10,674 bases of DNA from contig JAJYFI010000025.1 of NCBI GenBank assembly GCA_021790955.1, positions 1 to 10,674 of the forward strand. Direction: 5' to 3'. Under the pieces are notes generated by a model. It ran no database searches and was not told the DNA's origin. It saw nothing but the letters and a program-made list of their open reading frames with translations. Positions 1 to 6,695 of this stretch are shown in pieces. The position numbers and the translations under genes were made by a program. The DNA comes from a bacterium (GTDB lineage: Bacteria; Elusimicrobiota; Elusimicrobia; UBA1565; UBA9628). Every line of letters begins with the position of its first letter. Position 1 is the first letter of the stretch.

Positions 1-165
1 ATGGCGGTACCCAACGGCTTTCCCTCCTCATCCAGGGTCCTGCCCGGATTGAATGTGGGCCTTGGCAAGGACGACACGCTGTTCGCGAAGGCCGACGGGG
101 TCGTGACCTTCGGCTGGGCCTACAAGGACAAAAAGCGCGTCAGCGTCGTTCCCGTCAAAGCCTGA
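1..165 (+). CDS. rpmA: Ribosomal protein L27 (bL27), 3' part; 5' end abnormal or cut by the window
   Basis: bL27 is a component of the large ribosomal subunit near the peptidyl-transferase centre. Translated from base 1, the frame gives 54 residues ending at TGA 163-165. Residues 12-54 match the C-terminal half of bL27 well: RVLPGLNVGLGKDDTLFAKA, then DGVVTF and a basic KDKKRVSV stretch (compare GRDHTLFAKADGKVKF in E. coli L27). The family is usually about 85 residues. Upstream of RVLPG it should read something like a VRQRGT motif and, further up, a Gly/Ser/Arg-rich N-terminus. Here residues 1-11 are MAVPNGFPSSS, which do not fit, and neither other forward frame restores the motif. The usual rplU-rpmA-obg order supports the call, because obg follows 46 bp downstream. 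Either the window begins inside the gene next to a sequence error or chimera, or the copy is broken. The L27 identity is secure; the start is not. Confidence 0.83.
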   Translation: MAVPNGFPSSSRVLPGLNVGLGKDDTLFAKADGVVTFGWAYKDKKRVSVVPVKA

Positions 166-211
166 CGTTTTCAGCGACAGAGGACTGTTGCCTTCTGTTG
201 CCCCTTAAATA
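166..211 (+). other. rpmA-obg spacer
   Basis: The 46-bp spacer contains a near-tandem CTGTTGCC repeated at 185-192 and 195-202 and an A/T-rich CTTAAATAA just before the obg ATG. There is no convincing Shine-Dalgarno near the start, no hairpin with a T-tract and no clear -35/-10 pair. It is most simply an untranslated spacer inside a shared transcript. Confidence 0.45.
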
Positions 212-1498
212 ATGGACTTCGTCGATCGCGTGCGCCTTTTTTTGTCCGGAGGCAACGGCGGCGCCGGCTGCATGTCCTTCAGGCGGGAGAAATACATCCC
301 CTTCGGCGGCCCGGACGGCGGCGACGGAGGCAAGGGCGGCGACGTCATCTTGGAGGCGAGCTCCAGCCTCTCCACGTTCCTCGATTTGGCGCGAAGGCCG
401 CACCGCAAGGGCGAGGATGGCGGCAACGGCAAGGGCTCCGACAAGACCGGAGAGTCCGGCGCGGATTGCGTGGTCCGCGTCCCACTGGGCACCGTGGTCT
501 ATAAGGACGGGCTTTGCCAGGCCGACCTGTGCGAGGAAGGCCAGCGGTTTCTCGCCGCCAAGGGCGGCCGGGGCGGCCGCGGGAATCTTTCCTTCAAAAG
601 CCGGCGCAACACGGCGCCCCGGATCGCCGAAAAAGGAGAGCCGGGGGAAAAGACGGCCGCCAATCTCGAGCTCAAGCTCCTGGCCGACGTGGGCTTGGTG
701 GGATTGCCCAACGCGGGCAAGTCGAGCCTGCTCGCCCGAGTCTCGAAGGCGCGGCCGAAGATCGCCGACTATCCCTTCACGACGCTCCAGCCGCATTTGG
801 GGGTCGTCTCTCATAAGGAGGAAAGCTTCGTCGCCGCAGACATCCCGGGCTTGATCGAGGGGGCCCACGAGGGCACCGGGCTTGGGGACGGCTTTCTGCG
901 GCATATCGAGCGGACTCGCCTCCTTTGCCATTTGATCGATCCTCTGGGCTTTGGCGGGATGTCGCCGCGCGAAGGCATCCGGCTCATCGAGGCCGAACTC
1001 GCGGCCTTCAGCCCGCAGCTCGCCCGCAAGCCCAAAATCCTCGTTGTCAACAAGATGGACCTGCCGGAGGGGCCGGCGATGCTGAAAGCCTTGAAGCGGC
1101 TCTACCGTCGACGACGGGTCTTCGGCGTCTCGGCCGCGACCGGCGAGGGGATCGCGGCGTTGCTGGATGCGGCGCTGGCCGACTTGTCCGATCTGCCCAA
1201 ACCGGGGCCGTTCCGCGCCGTATCGGCCCTCGCGCCGGGAGCCGTGCGCGTCGAGCAGGGATTCACCGTCGCGAGGCAGAAGGACGGCCGCATCGCCCTC
1301 AAGGGGAGTTTCGTCGAGAAGATGGCGGCGATGCTGAGGCCCGAGCTCCCGGAGGCCCTCTCCCGGTTCCAGAACACGCTGAGGAAGATCGGCGTGGACA
1401 AGGCCCTTCGGCGCCTGGGCGCGGAAGAGGGCGACGTCGTCTGCTGCGGGACGGTGGAGTTCGAGTGGCATGATGAACGGCCCGTGGCCGCCCGATGA
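212..1498 (+). CDS. obgE: Obg/CgtA ribosome-assembly GTPase
   Basis: Obg is a slow GTPase that binds the 50S subunit and acts in late ribosome assembly and stress control. All three domains are present in 428 residues. The glycine-rich Obg fold spans about residues 1-158 (FVDRVRLFLSGGNGGAGC near the start). The G domain has G1 GLPNAGKSS (164-172), G2 FTT (189-191), G3 DIPG (210-213), G4 NKMD (280-283) and G5 SAATGEG (307-313). An OCT domain follows at about 335-425, ending GTVEFEW. Length is typical for Obg with an OCT tail. The ATG at 212 begins the conserved MDFVDRV start, yet no Shine-Dalgarno sequence sits close upstream; the nearest purine block (AGAGGA, 179-184) is about 27 nt away. It lies 46 bp after rpmA, its common neighbour, and its TGA overlaps the hpnC ATG (ATGA). 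Confidence 0.98.
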   Translation: MDFVDRVRLFLSGGNGGAGCMSFRREKYIPFGGPDGGDGGKGGDVILEASSSLSTFLDLARRPHRKGEDGGNGKGSDKTGESGADCVVRVPLGTVVYKDGLCQADLCEEGQRFLAAKGGRGGRGNLSFKSRRNTAPRIAEKGEPGEKTAANLELKLLADVGLVGLPNAGKSSLLARVSKARPKIADYPFTTLQPHLGVVSHKEESFVAADIPGLIEGAHEGTGLGDGFLRHIERTRLLCHLIDPLGFGGMSPREGIRLIEAELAAFSPQLARKPKILVVNKMDLPEGPAMLKALKRLYRRRRVFGVSAATGEGIAALLDAALADLSDLPKPGPFRAVSALAPGAVRVEQGFTVARQKDGRIALKGSFVEKMAAMLRPELPEALSRFQNTLRKIGVDKALRRLGAEEGDVVCCGTVEFEWHDERPVAAR

Positions 1499-2382
1499 AC
1501 ACCCTTTCCGCCTACGAGGCCCGCGTCGCCGACCCCTCCGACGTTGAAGGCGCCTACGCCTTTTGCGAGAGCTTGGTCCGTTCGCACTACGAGAACTTCC
1601 CCGTCGCCTCCCGCCTCCTTTTTGGACGCGCCCGCCGCGCGATCGCCGCGCTCTACGGTTTCGCCCGGCTCTCGGATGATTTCGCGGACGAGCCTGAATA
1701 TGAGGGGGTGCGCCTGGAGCGCCTGGAGGAGTGGCGCCGGGAGCTTGCCGCCGTGCGCGAAGACGGCGTTCCGGGGCATCCGGTCTTCGTCGCGCTGCGC
1801 GACGCGGTAAAGAAGTTCGCGCTTCCTCTGGAGCCTTTCGAGGATCTCCTGAGCGCGTTCACCCAGGACGTGACCAAAAAGCGCTATGAGAGCTTCGCGG
1901 AGGTGCTCGACTACTGCCGGCGCTCCGCGAACCCCGTGGGCCGCATCGTCCTGATGGTGCACGGCTACCGCGATCCGGAGCTGTTGAGGATGTCGGACGC
2001 CATTTGCACGGGACTTCAGCTCGCCAATTTCTGGCAGGACATGTCCGTCGACCTGAAAAAGGACCGCATCTACGTGCCTCGCGAGGATTTCGAGCGCTTC
2101 GGTTATTCCGAGGGGGACATGTTCCGGGGAGCGGCGAACGAGGCCCTCCGGGCGCTCACGGCCTTCGAAGTCGCCCGCGCGCGGCGCCTCTTCGCGCAGG
2201 GGCGCGCCCTGCCGTCGAAACTACGCTGGCCGCTTTCTTGGGAAATCGCCCTCACCGTGCGCGGGGGGCTTGCGATCCTCGATAAGATCGAGGCCCAGGG
2301 ATTCATCACCTTGGGCCGGCGTCCCGCTCTGGGAAAGCTTGACTGGCTGCGGGCGCTGTTGAGGCATGGGGTCGGGCCTTGA
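1495..2382 (+). CDS. hpnC: HpnC, squalene-synthase-family enzyme (hydroxysqualene synthase)
   Basis: In characterised bacteria HpnC converts presqualene diphosphate to hydroxysqualene, the second step of the three-enzyme route to squalene. The 295-residue protein has the all-alpha trans-isoprenyl diphosphate synthase head-to-head signature. The first Asp-rich motif is DDFADE (61-66). The second is QDMSVDLKKDRIYVP (181-195), with D182, D186 and D190 placed to bind Mg-diphosphate. The N-terminal SHYENFPVASRLL (30-42) is typical of the HpnC branch and separates it from HpnD. Length is normal. The ATG at 1495 overlaps the obg stop by 4 nt (ATGA) and has no recognisable ribosome-binding site, so coupling to obg translation is the likely mode of initiation. 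Its own stop overlaps the hpnD start. The assignment as HpnC rather than a carotenoid phytoene synthase rests on this motif and on the order hpnC-hpnD-hpnE. Confidence 0.94.
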   Translation: MNTLSAYEARVADPSDVEGAYAFCESLVRSHYENFPVASRLLFGRARRAIAALYGFARLSDDFADEPEYEGVRLERLEEWRRELAAVREDGVPGHPVFVALRDAVKKFALPLEPFEDLLSAFTQDVTKKRYESFAEVLDYCRRSANPVGRIVLMVHGYRDPELLRMSDAICTGLQLANFWQDMSVDLKKDRIYVPREDFERFGYSEGDMFRGAANEALRALTAFEVARARRLFAQGRALPSKLRWPLSWEIALTVRGGLAILDKIEAQGFITLGRRPALGKLDWLRALLRHGVGP

Positions 2383-3230
2383 CCCCTTTTGCGGCCGACG
2401 GCCGCGGGACGGAACGGGGATCCAACTTTTTCCTGGGCTTCCTTTTCCTGCCGCGCCGCAAGCGCGAGGCCTTGTCCGCCGTTTACGCCTTCTGCCGCGC
2501 CGTGGACGACATCTCTGATTCCGGGGCCCTCTCCCGCGAGGAGGCCGAGAAGGCCTTCGAGGGCTGGCGGCGGGAGATCGGGCTTCTCATGGAGGGGAAG
2601 CCGGAGACGCCTCTGGGGCGCAGGCTTTTGGGCCCGCTCCGGGAATTCAATCTTCCGCGCGAGCCCTTCTTGGAGGTCATCCGCGGCTGCGCGATGGATC
2701 TGGGTCCCGCCCGGTTCAAGGATTTCGCCGAGCTCGATTTTTACATGGACGGCGTGGCGGGCGCCGTGGGGGGGCTCGGCATGCGCATCTTCGGGTGCGA
2801 CCACACGCCGGAGGAGCGCCAAAAGGAGTTCGCGGCCCTTTTCGGCCGGGCCTTCCAGCTCACCAACATTATCCGCGACGTGGGAGCCGATCTCGATATG
2901 GGCCGCGTTTATATTCCCGAATCCGAAATGCGGGAAGCCGGCTACACGCCCGAAGACCTAAAACGGCGCGAGCATTCCCAAGCCTTCGACCGGCTCATGA
3001 ACGCCCTCTACGACCGCGCCAGGCTTTCCTACCGTCGTGCGCGCTCTCTCATCGACTTCCGGGACAGGCCCCGTCTGTTCTCGGCTGAGATCATGGCCCA
3101 CGTCTACGAGGCGACGCTCGAGAAGATTCGCCGCGAGGGTTTTCCCGTGCTCTTTGAGCGCGTGAGGCTCGCGAAGCTCGAGAAGGCCCGCGCCGTGGTT
3201 CGCGCCTGGCTTTACTGTCATGGGCTCTGA
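2379..3230 (+). CDS. hpnD: HpnD, presqualene diphosphate synthase
   Basis: HpnD joins two farnesyl diphosphates head to head to give presqualene diphosphate, the substrate of HpnC. The 283-residue protein shows NFFLGFLFLPRRKREALSAV (16-35), the first Asp motif DDISD (43-47), and the second motif LTNIIRDVGADLDMGRVYIP (161-180) with D167 and D171. The start is taken as TTG 2379, which overlaps the hpnC stop (TTGA). No in-frame ATG or GTG lies between there and the conserved GSNFFLGFLF segment about 14 codons in, so TTG is the only sensible choice. A GAGG at 2361-2364 and a GGGG at 2368-2371 are weak, oddly spaced ribosome-binding candidates. The 3' end overlaps hpnE by 11 nt. It is a divergent paralogue of HpnC next door. 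A phytoene-synthase role is possible in principle but is disfavoured by the neighbours. Confidence 0.94.
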   Translation: MTPFAADGRGTERGSNFFLGFLFLPRRKREALSAVYAFCRAVDDISDSGALSREEAEKAFEGWRREIGLLMEGKPETPLGRRLLGPLREFNLPREPFLEVIRGCAMDLGPARFKDFAELDFYMDGVAGAVGGLGMRIFGCDHTPEERQKEFAALFGRAFQLTNIIRDVGADLDMGRVYIPESEMREAGYTPEDLKRREHSQAFDRLMNALYDRARLSYRRARSLIDFRDRPRLFSAEIMAHVYEATLEKIRREGFPVLFERVRLAKLEKARAVVRAWLYCHGL

Positions 3231-4578
3231 CTCGGCCGACGTCCTGATCCTGGGCGGCGGCTTCGCCGGGCTTGCGGCGGGGGTGGGCTTGTCGCGGCGA
3301 GGGGCCCGGGTCGTCCTTCTTGAAAAGAAGCCGCATCTGGGGGGCCGGGCCTTCTCCTTCCGCGAGACGGGCTACGAGGGGCCCATCGACAACGGGCAGC
3401 ATCTCTTCCTCGCCTGCTACCGCGAGACGAGAAAGTTCTTGCGGTCGATCGGGACGGAGGACCGTCTTGAGATCGCGGACGGGATGGGCCTCGATTTTGC
3501 CGACAGCTCGGGGGCTCGCGACCGACTGCGTTCGCCGACGGGCCTGCCGCCCTTGGCGGGGCTGGGATTGGGGGTTGCGGCCCTGTCGGGACTTTCGCTG
3601 CGGGATAAATGGGGATTGGCGAGGTTTTTCCGGCGGGCCTCCCGGGCGGCCCGCAACGGGGGCTTCGCCCCGGACCTCGACGCCATGACGGTCTCGGAGT
3701 GGCTTCTCAAGGAGGGAGTCACGCCTCGCGGAAGGGATCGGCTGTTGGATCCTATTTCCCTCGCGGCCTTAAACGAAAAATCCGAGGTCGCGTCCGCGAC
3801 GGGGCTCGCGCAGGTCCTCGCGAAGGCCTTCTTCGAGCCCGGGGCCGATCCTCGCATCGCCGTCGCGAGGGTGGGCTTGAGCGATCTCTACGCCGATGCG
3901 GCGGAGCGCGCGATCGCGAGCGGGGGGGGAACCGTCGTCCGCTCGGAGCGCGCGACGGCCGTCGAGGAGGGTCCGGAGGGCCGCATCGTGGGCGTCAAGA
4001 CCGCCGGCGGCGCGATGCTGAAGGCGCGGACGATCCTTTCCTGTCTGGCCCCTTGGGATCTCGCGAAGCTGGATCTTCCGCGCTCGCTGCGGGGCGCTTG
4101 GCGGGATCTGAGGCCGGCGCCGATCGTGAGCGTCTGCTTGTGGCTTGACCGGCCCCTTTTGCGCGAGGACGAGAAATTGATCGGCTTGCTGGGAACCGAG
4201 ATCCAATGGGTGTTCAATAAGAGCGCCATCCTGAGCGGGAACGGCGGCATGCGCGGCGCCGGACAATATCTCTCGATCGTGATCAGCGGCGCCCACCGGG
4301 AGCTCGCATGGCAGCCCAAGGCTTTGATCGACGTCGCGTGCCGGGATCTCGCCCGCTGCTTCCCGGCTTTCCGACGGGAATGGGTGAAAAACGCCAAGGT
4401 GGTCAAGGAGCCTTTCGCGACGCTCTCGGGGGCTCCGGGGGCGGAGGCCCTGCGACCCCGGCCCGGCGAAATGGCGCCGGGGTTTCGGATCGCGGGAGAC
4501 TGGACGCGGACGGGTCTCCCAGCGACCATCGAGAGCGCGGTCCTGAGCGCCGCCATGGCCTGCGCGGGGATTTCTTGA
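3220..4578 (+). CDS. hpnE: HpnE, FAD-dependent hydroxysqualene dehydroxylase
   Basis: HpnE reductively removes the hydroxyl from hydroxysqualene to give squalene, completing the HpnCDE pathway. The 452-residue protein is an FAD-binding amine-oxidase/phytoene-desaturase-type flavoprotein. It has the Rossmann dinucleotide fold with LGGGFAGLAAG (11-21) and the acidic residue E35 at the end of beta-2 for the adenosine ribose. GGRAFSF (41-47) and the DNGQH motif (57-61) typical of HpnE follow. The C-terminal FAD motif is RIAGDWTRTGLPATIESAVL, near residues 425-445. Length fits the family. The ATG at 3220 lies inside the end of hpnD and has no strong Shine-Dalgarno, again implying coupled translation. 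The stop and the next start share one base (TGATG). Position after hpnC and hpnD makes this more likely than a carotenoid desaturase. Confidence 0.92.
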   Translation: MGSDSADVLILGGGFAGLAAGVGLSRRGARVVLLEKKPHLGGRAFSFRETGYEGPIDNGQHLFLACYRETRKFLRSIGTEDRLEIADGMGLDFADSSGARDRLRSPTGLPPLAGLGLGVAALSGLSLRDKWGLARFFRRASRAARNGGFAPDLDAMTVSEWLLKEGVTPRGRDRLLDPISLAALNEKSEVASATGLAQVLAKAFFEPGADPRIAVARVGLSDLYADAAERAIASGGGTVVRSERATAVEEGPEGRIVGVKTAGGAMLKARTILSCLAPWDLAKLDLPRSLRGAWRDLRPAPIVSVCLWLDRPLLREDEKLIGLLGTEIQWVFNKSAILSGNGGMRGAGQYLSIVISGAHRELAWQPKALIDVACRDLARCFPAFRREWVKNAKVVKEPFATLSGAPGAEALRPRPGEMAPGFRIAGDWTRTGLPATIESAVLSAAMACAGIS

Positions 4579-4859
4579 TGGGGCCCAACCTTGAGGGACT
4601 GACCGGCCAGGCGAGTCAAGGCCTCGCCGGCTTGACGGGCCTGTCAAGCCAGAGCTTGAGCCCTGGGAGCTTATTCGGCGGCCTTCTCTTCGGCCTTATC
4701 GGCACGGCGGCCTTCATGTACGCCAAAAAGGAAGGAGACGTGCGCGCGGGCGTCATCGGCGTCCTCCTCGGGATTTATCCGTGGTTTGTCTCCAGCCTCT
4801 GGCTTCTCTACGGCATTGGCATCCTCCTCGTCGCCGGGCTATTCGTCGGGCGAGATTGA
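4578..4859 (+). CDS. Small integral membrane protein, unknown function (93 aa)
   Basis: I do not recognise a characterised function. The protein has a polar N-terminus of about 30 residues, rich in Gly, Ser, Leu and Gln, with a loose internal repeat (GLTGQASQ, then GLTGLSSQ). Two or three membrane segments follow: about residues 32-48 (LFGGLLFGLIGTAAFMY), a short basic/acidic loop AKKEGDVRAG (49-58), about 59-73 (VIGVLLGIYPWFVSS) and about 74-90 (LWLLYGIGILLVAGLFV). The pattern of a glycine-rich helix, then YxKK, then a helix ending in YPWFVS, recalls a widespread class of small three-helix proteins of unknown role. The start is the ATG at 4578, which overlaps the hpnE stop. A GGGGA at 4566-4570 is a plausible ribosome-binding site 7 nt upstream. 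The same frame is open further upstream inside hpnE, but that is a shadow. Its stop overlaps the next start (TGATG), so it belongs to the hpn operon. Confidence 0.78.
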   Translation: MGPNLEGLTGQASQGLAGLTGLSSQSLSPGSLFGGLLFGLIGTAAFMYAKKEGDVRAGVIGVLLGIYPWFVSSLWLLYGIGILLVAGLFVGRD

Positions 4860-6646
4860 TGGGGATGCTGGAGCGAACGCGCCGCCCTCTACTCCTGACG
4901 ATCGCTCTGTCGGCCTTCTACCTTCTGGGGATCGGCTGGGGGTTGCCCGGAGCCGAACGGGCGGATCGGGTCCTGGCTCCCGATCAGCGGCAAGAGTCGT
5001 TTTACCGCGCCTTGGAGGCCAACCGCGCCGCTCTTTACGCCCGCATCGGCCTCAATCCGATGGCCAACTACGGCCGCTGGGCGTCTTCCGGCGCCGATCC
5101 GCGCCGCGACCCTCAATACGCCTTCAGCGGCGGCTTCGTTCCGCCTGGGGCGATCAGGGCCTATCCGGCGGGGAGCAAGGTTCCTCCCATTTTGATGCAC
5201 AGCTACAGCTCTTTTCTTTTGCGCTCGGTCGACGGCGACGAGCACGCCGTGATCAATTCCCTCAGCCGCTTCCATCCGCGCCGCCTCGATTTCAACCCCC
5301 ACAGCTTCCAGTACGGCGGGCCTTACCTCTATCCCTTGGCGGGGTTTCTGGCCGCGGCCCATGCCGCCGGAGCGCTGCGGCTCGTTCCGGAGGCCCTTTA
5401 TTATTACGCCCATCCGGGGGAACTCGCCAGGATTTACGTGGCCGGCCGGATCTTCAGCTTCCTTGGAGTCCTCGTCTGCCTATGGGCCATGGTCTTGATC
5501 GGACGGCGGTTGGGCGACGAGGCGGGCGGGCTCTGGGCGGCCCTTTTTTTCGGGTTGGCCCCCGGCGTCGTCGCCCTCGCCCATATCATGAAGCCCCACG
5601 CTTGGGCGGCGGCATGGGGCCTTTTATGCCTGCATGCCTGCTTGCGCTGCGCCGAATCCCCTGGGCGCGGGCGCATGGCCCTGGCGGCGGTCTTCGCCGG
5701 CGTCGCCGTCGGCACGGCGCGCTACAACTGGGTCCTGGCGTTCCCCTGCGCGATCGCGTTTTTCAAAGGCTCGGGGTCGAGCCCCCGCGATCCCAGGGCG
5801 TGGGCGCGCCTCCTCGGGTGGGGGGCCGTCGCGGGGGCGGTCTTTTTCGCGGCGAATCCTTACGCGATCCCCGATTGGGGCGACTTCGTGGCGGAGTCGA
5901 GAGGGTTCTCGCATTGGTACGCTCCGACCCCGCGGCCTTGGCTGTGGGCGGCGGGTTTCGCCGACGCTCTGATCAGCGGGCTCGGTCCCGTGCTGGGCCT
6001 TCTCGGCCTCGGCGGATTTTTCATGGCGGCTCGCGGCAGCCGGGAGGACAGGCTCCTCTTTTTTCTCGCTCTGCCCGTGCTGCTGCTCAAAGGCGTCATG
6101 TTCGCCACGCATCGCGCGGACCCCGGCAACTACCGGGCGTATCTGCTCGAGATGGGATTGGCGGCCCTTTGGGCGGTCCGATGGCTGAGAGAAGCGATTG
6201 CGGGAGCTTCCCGGCGCCGGGCGGCGCTGGCGGCGCTGGCGCTGCTGCTCGCGGGGGAGGCCGTCCTCTATGACGCCAATTTTCTCGCGGACCGCCCCGG
6301 CCGATCCAACGCCTTCGCCGCGGGCGATTGGGCGGCGAAAAACATCCCGCGCGCCGCCGGGCTGGGCTTCGCGACGATGCTGCCCCTGGTCGACCAATTC
6401 CCGCCCCTTCGCTTTTCGGAATACGAGCTCGTTTCCGTGACCAAGCCGCTGGCGGAGCTGGACGCCGGGGAGGCGAGCCGGCTGCCGCCGTATTTCATCT
6501 GCCGCGGGGGCGGCTGCCCCCCCGGTATCGCGCGGTACTACGAAGCTTTGAAAGCTTTCGATCGGGGACCCGCCCTTTGGCCCTCCTTCCGCGATCCCGT
6601 CACCGCCGCCAATTTCCCGATCGAAATCCTGCGGCGCAAATCATGA
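4859..6646 (+). CDS. Multi-spanning membrane protein, probable GT-C (PMT/ArnT-like) glycosyltransferase
   Basis: The 595-residue protein begins with a membrane segment (about 11-28) followed by a long extracytoplasmic loop (about 30-150). About nine to eleven further hydrophobic helices lie between 153 and 470, and a soluble C-terminal domain (about 471-595) follows. This layout, and an acidic/polar motif right after the first helix (LAPDQRQESFYRALEANRAAL from about 39), resemble the GT-C fold of polyprenyl-phosphate-sugar-dependent transferases, where an Asp/Glu in the first loop is catalytic. FNPHSFQYGGPYLYPL (145-160) is reminiscent of the loop before the second helix in such proteins. Donor and acceptor are unknown. 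The start is ATG 4859, sharing a base with the upstream stop; ATG 4865 is an alternative. The frame is open 26 codons further upstream, but those read within the small membrane gene and look non-coding. Cotranscription with hpnCDE suggests, without proving, an isoprenoid or envelope-lipid substrate. Confidence 0.72.
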   Translation: MGMLERTRRPLLLTIALSAFYLLGIGWGLPGAERADRVLAPDQRQESFYRALEANRAALYARIGLNPMANYGRWASSGADPRRDPQYAFSGGFVPPGAIRAYPAGSKVPPILMHSYSSFLLRSVDGDEHAVINSLSRFHPRRLDFNPHSFQYGGPYLYPLAGFLAAAHAAGALRLVPEALYYYAHPGELARIYVAGRIFSFLGVLVCLWAMVLIGRRLGDEAGGLWAALFFGLAPGVVALAHIMKPHAWAAAWGLLCLHACLRCAESPGRGRMALAAVFAGVAVGTARYNWVLAFPCAIAFFKGSGSSPRDPRAWARLLGWGAVAGAVFFAANPYAIPDWGDFVAESRGFSHWYAPTPRPWLWAAGFADALISGLGPVLGLLGLGGFFMAARGSREDRLLFFLALPVLLLKGVMFATHRADPGNYRAYLLEMGLAALWAVRWLREAIAGASRRRAALAALALLLAGEAVLYDANFLADRPGRSNAFAAGDWAAKNIPRAAGLGFATMLPLVDQFPPLRFSEYELVSVTKPLAELDAGEASRLPPYFICRGGGCPPGIARYYEALKAFDRGPALWPSFRDPVTAANFPIEILRRKS

Positions 6647-6695
6647 GCGCGGCCGTCGGAACGGCGCTCGGCGGCCGCCCCCGCGGCGGACGAAG
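6647..6695. repeat. Convergent intergenic gap with GC-rich inverted repeats; possible weak bidirectional terminator
   Basis: This 49-bp gap separates the two converging operons. It contains a 7-bp inverted repeat, GCGGCCG (6649-6655) with CGGCCGC (6672-6678), and an alternative 5-bp hairpin GCCGC/GCGGC (6674-6678 with 6683-6687) around a CCCC loop. No T-tract follows in either direction, so it does not look like a classic intrinsic terminator. The sequence is so GC-rich that short palindromes are expected by chance. Termination may depend on Rho or on collision of the two units. Confidence 0.28.

Noticed and set aside
1..60. Minus-strand reading through the abnormal rpmA start
   Set aside because: The antisense frame is open and looks protein-like, but it is too short and runs into well-conserved L27 sequence, so it cannot be distinguished from chance.
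185..202. CTGTTGCC repeat in the rpmA-obg spacer as an operator
   Set aside because: Two 8-bp copies 10 bp apart are suggestive, but there is no promoter beside them and chance is a fair explanation.
155..1471. 438-codon open frame on the minus strand across obg
   Set aside because: It mirrors obg, whose GTPase motifs are unmistakable. Long antisense frames are expected in GC-rich genes, and the translation is Arg/Ala/Gly-rich with no recognisable motif.
4308..4577. Upstream extension of the small membrane gene into hpnE
   Set aside because: The extension reads as an out-of-phase shadow of hpnE. The ATG at 4578 sits on the hpnE stop and has a plausible ribosome-binding site.
3769..4647. 292-codon minus-strand frame opposite hpnE
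   Set aside because: Shadow of hpnE with low-complexity Arg/Pro composition and no family motif.
4781..4858. 26-codon N-terminal extension of the GT-C-like protein
   Set aside because: It overlaps the hydrophobic end of the small membrane gene, is Arg-rich, and the TGATG start at 4859 directly precedes a typical first membrane helix.
4786..6273. 495-codon plus-strand frame overlapping the GT-C-like gene in another phase
   Set aside because: The product is Arg/Gly/Pro-rich without membrane helices, whereas the chosen phase gives regular hydrophobic segments and exact stop/start coupling.
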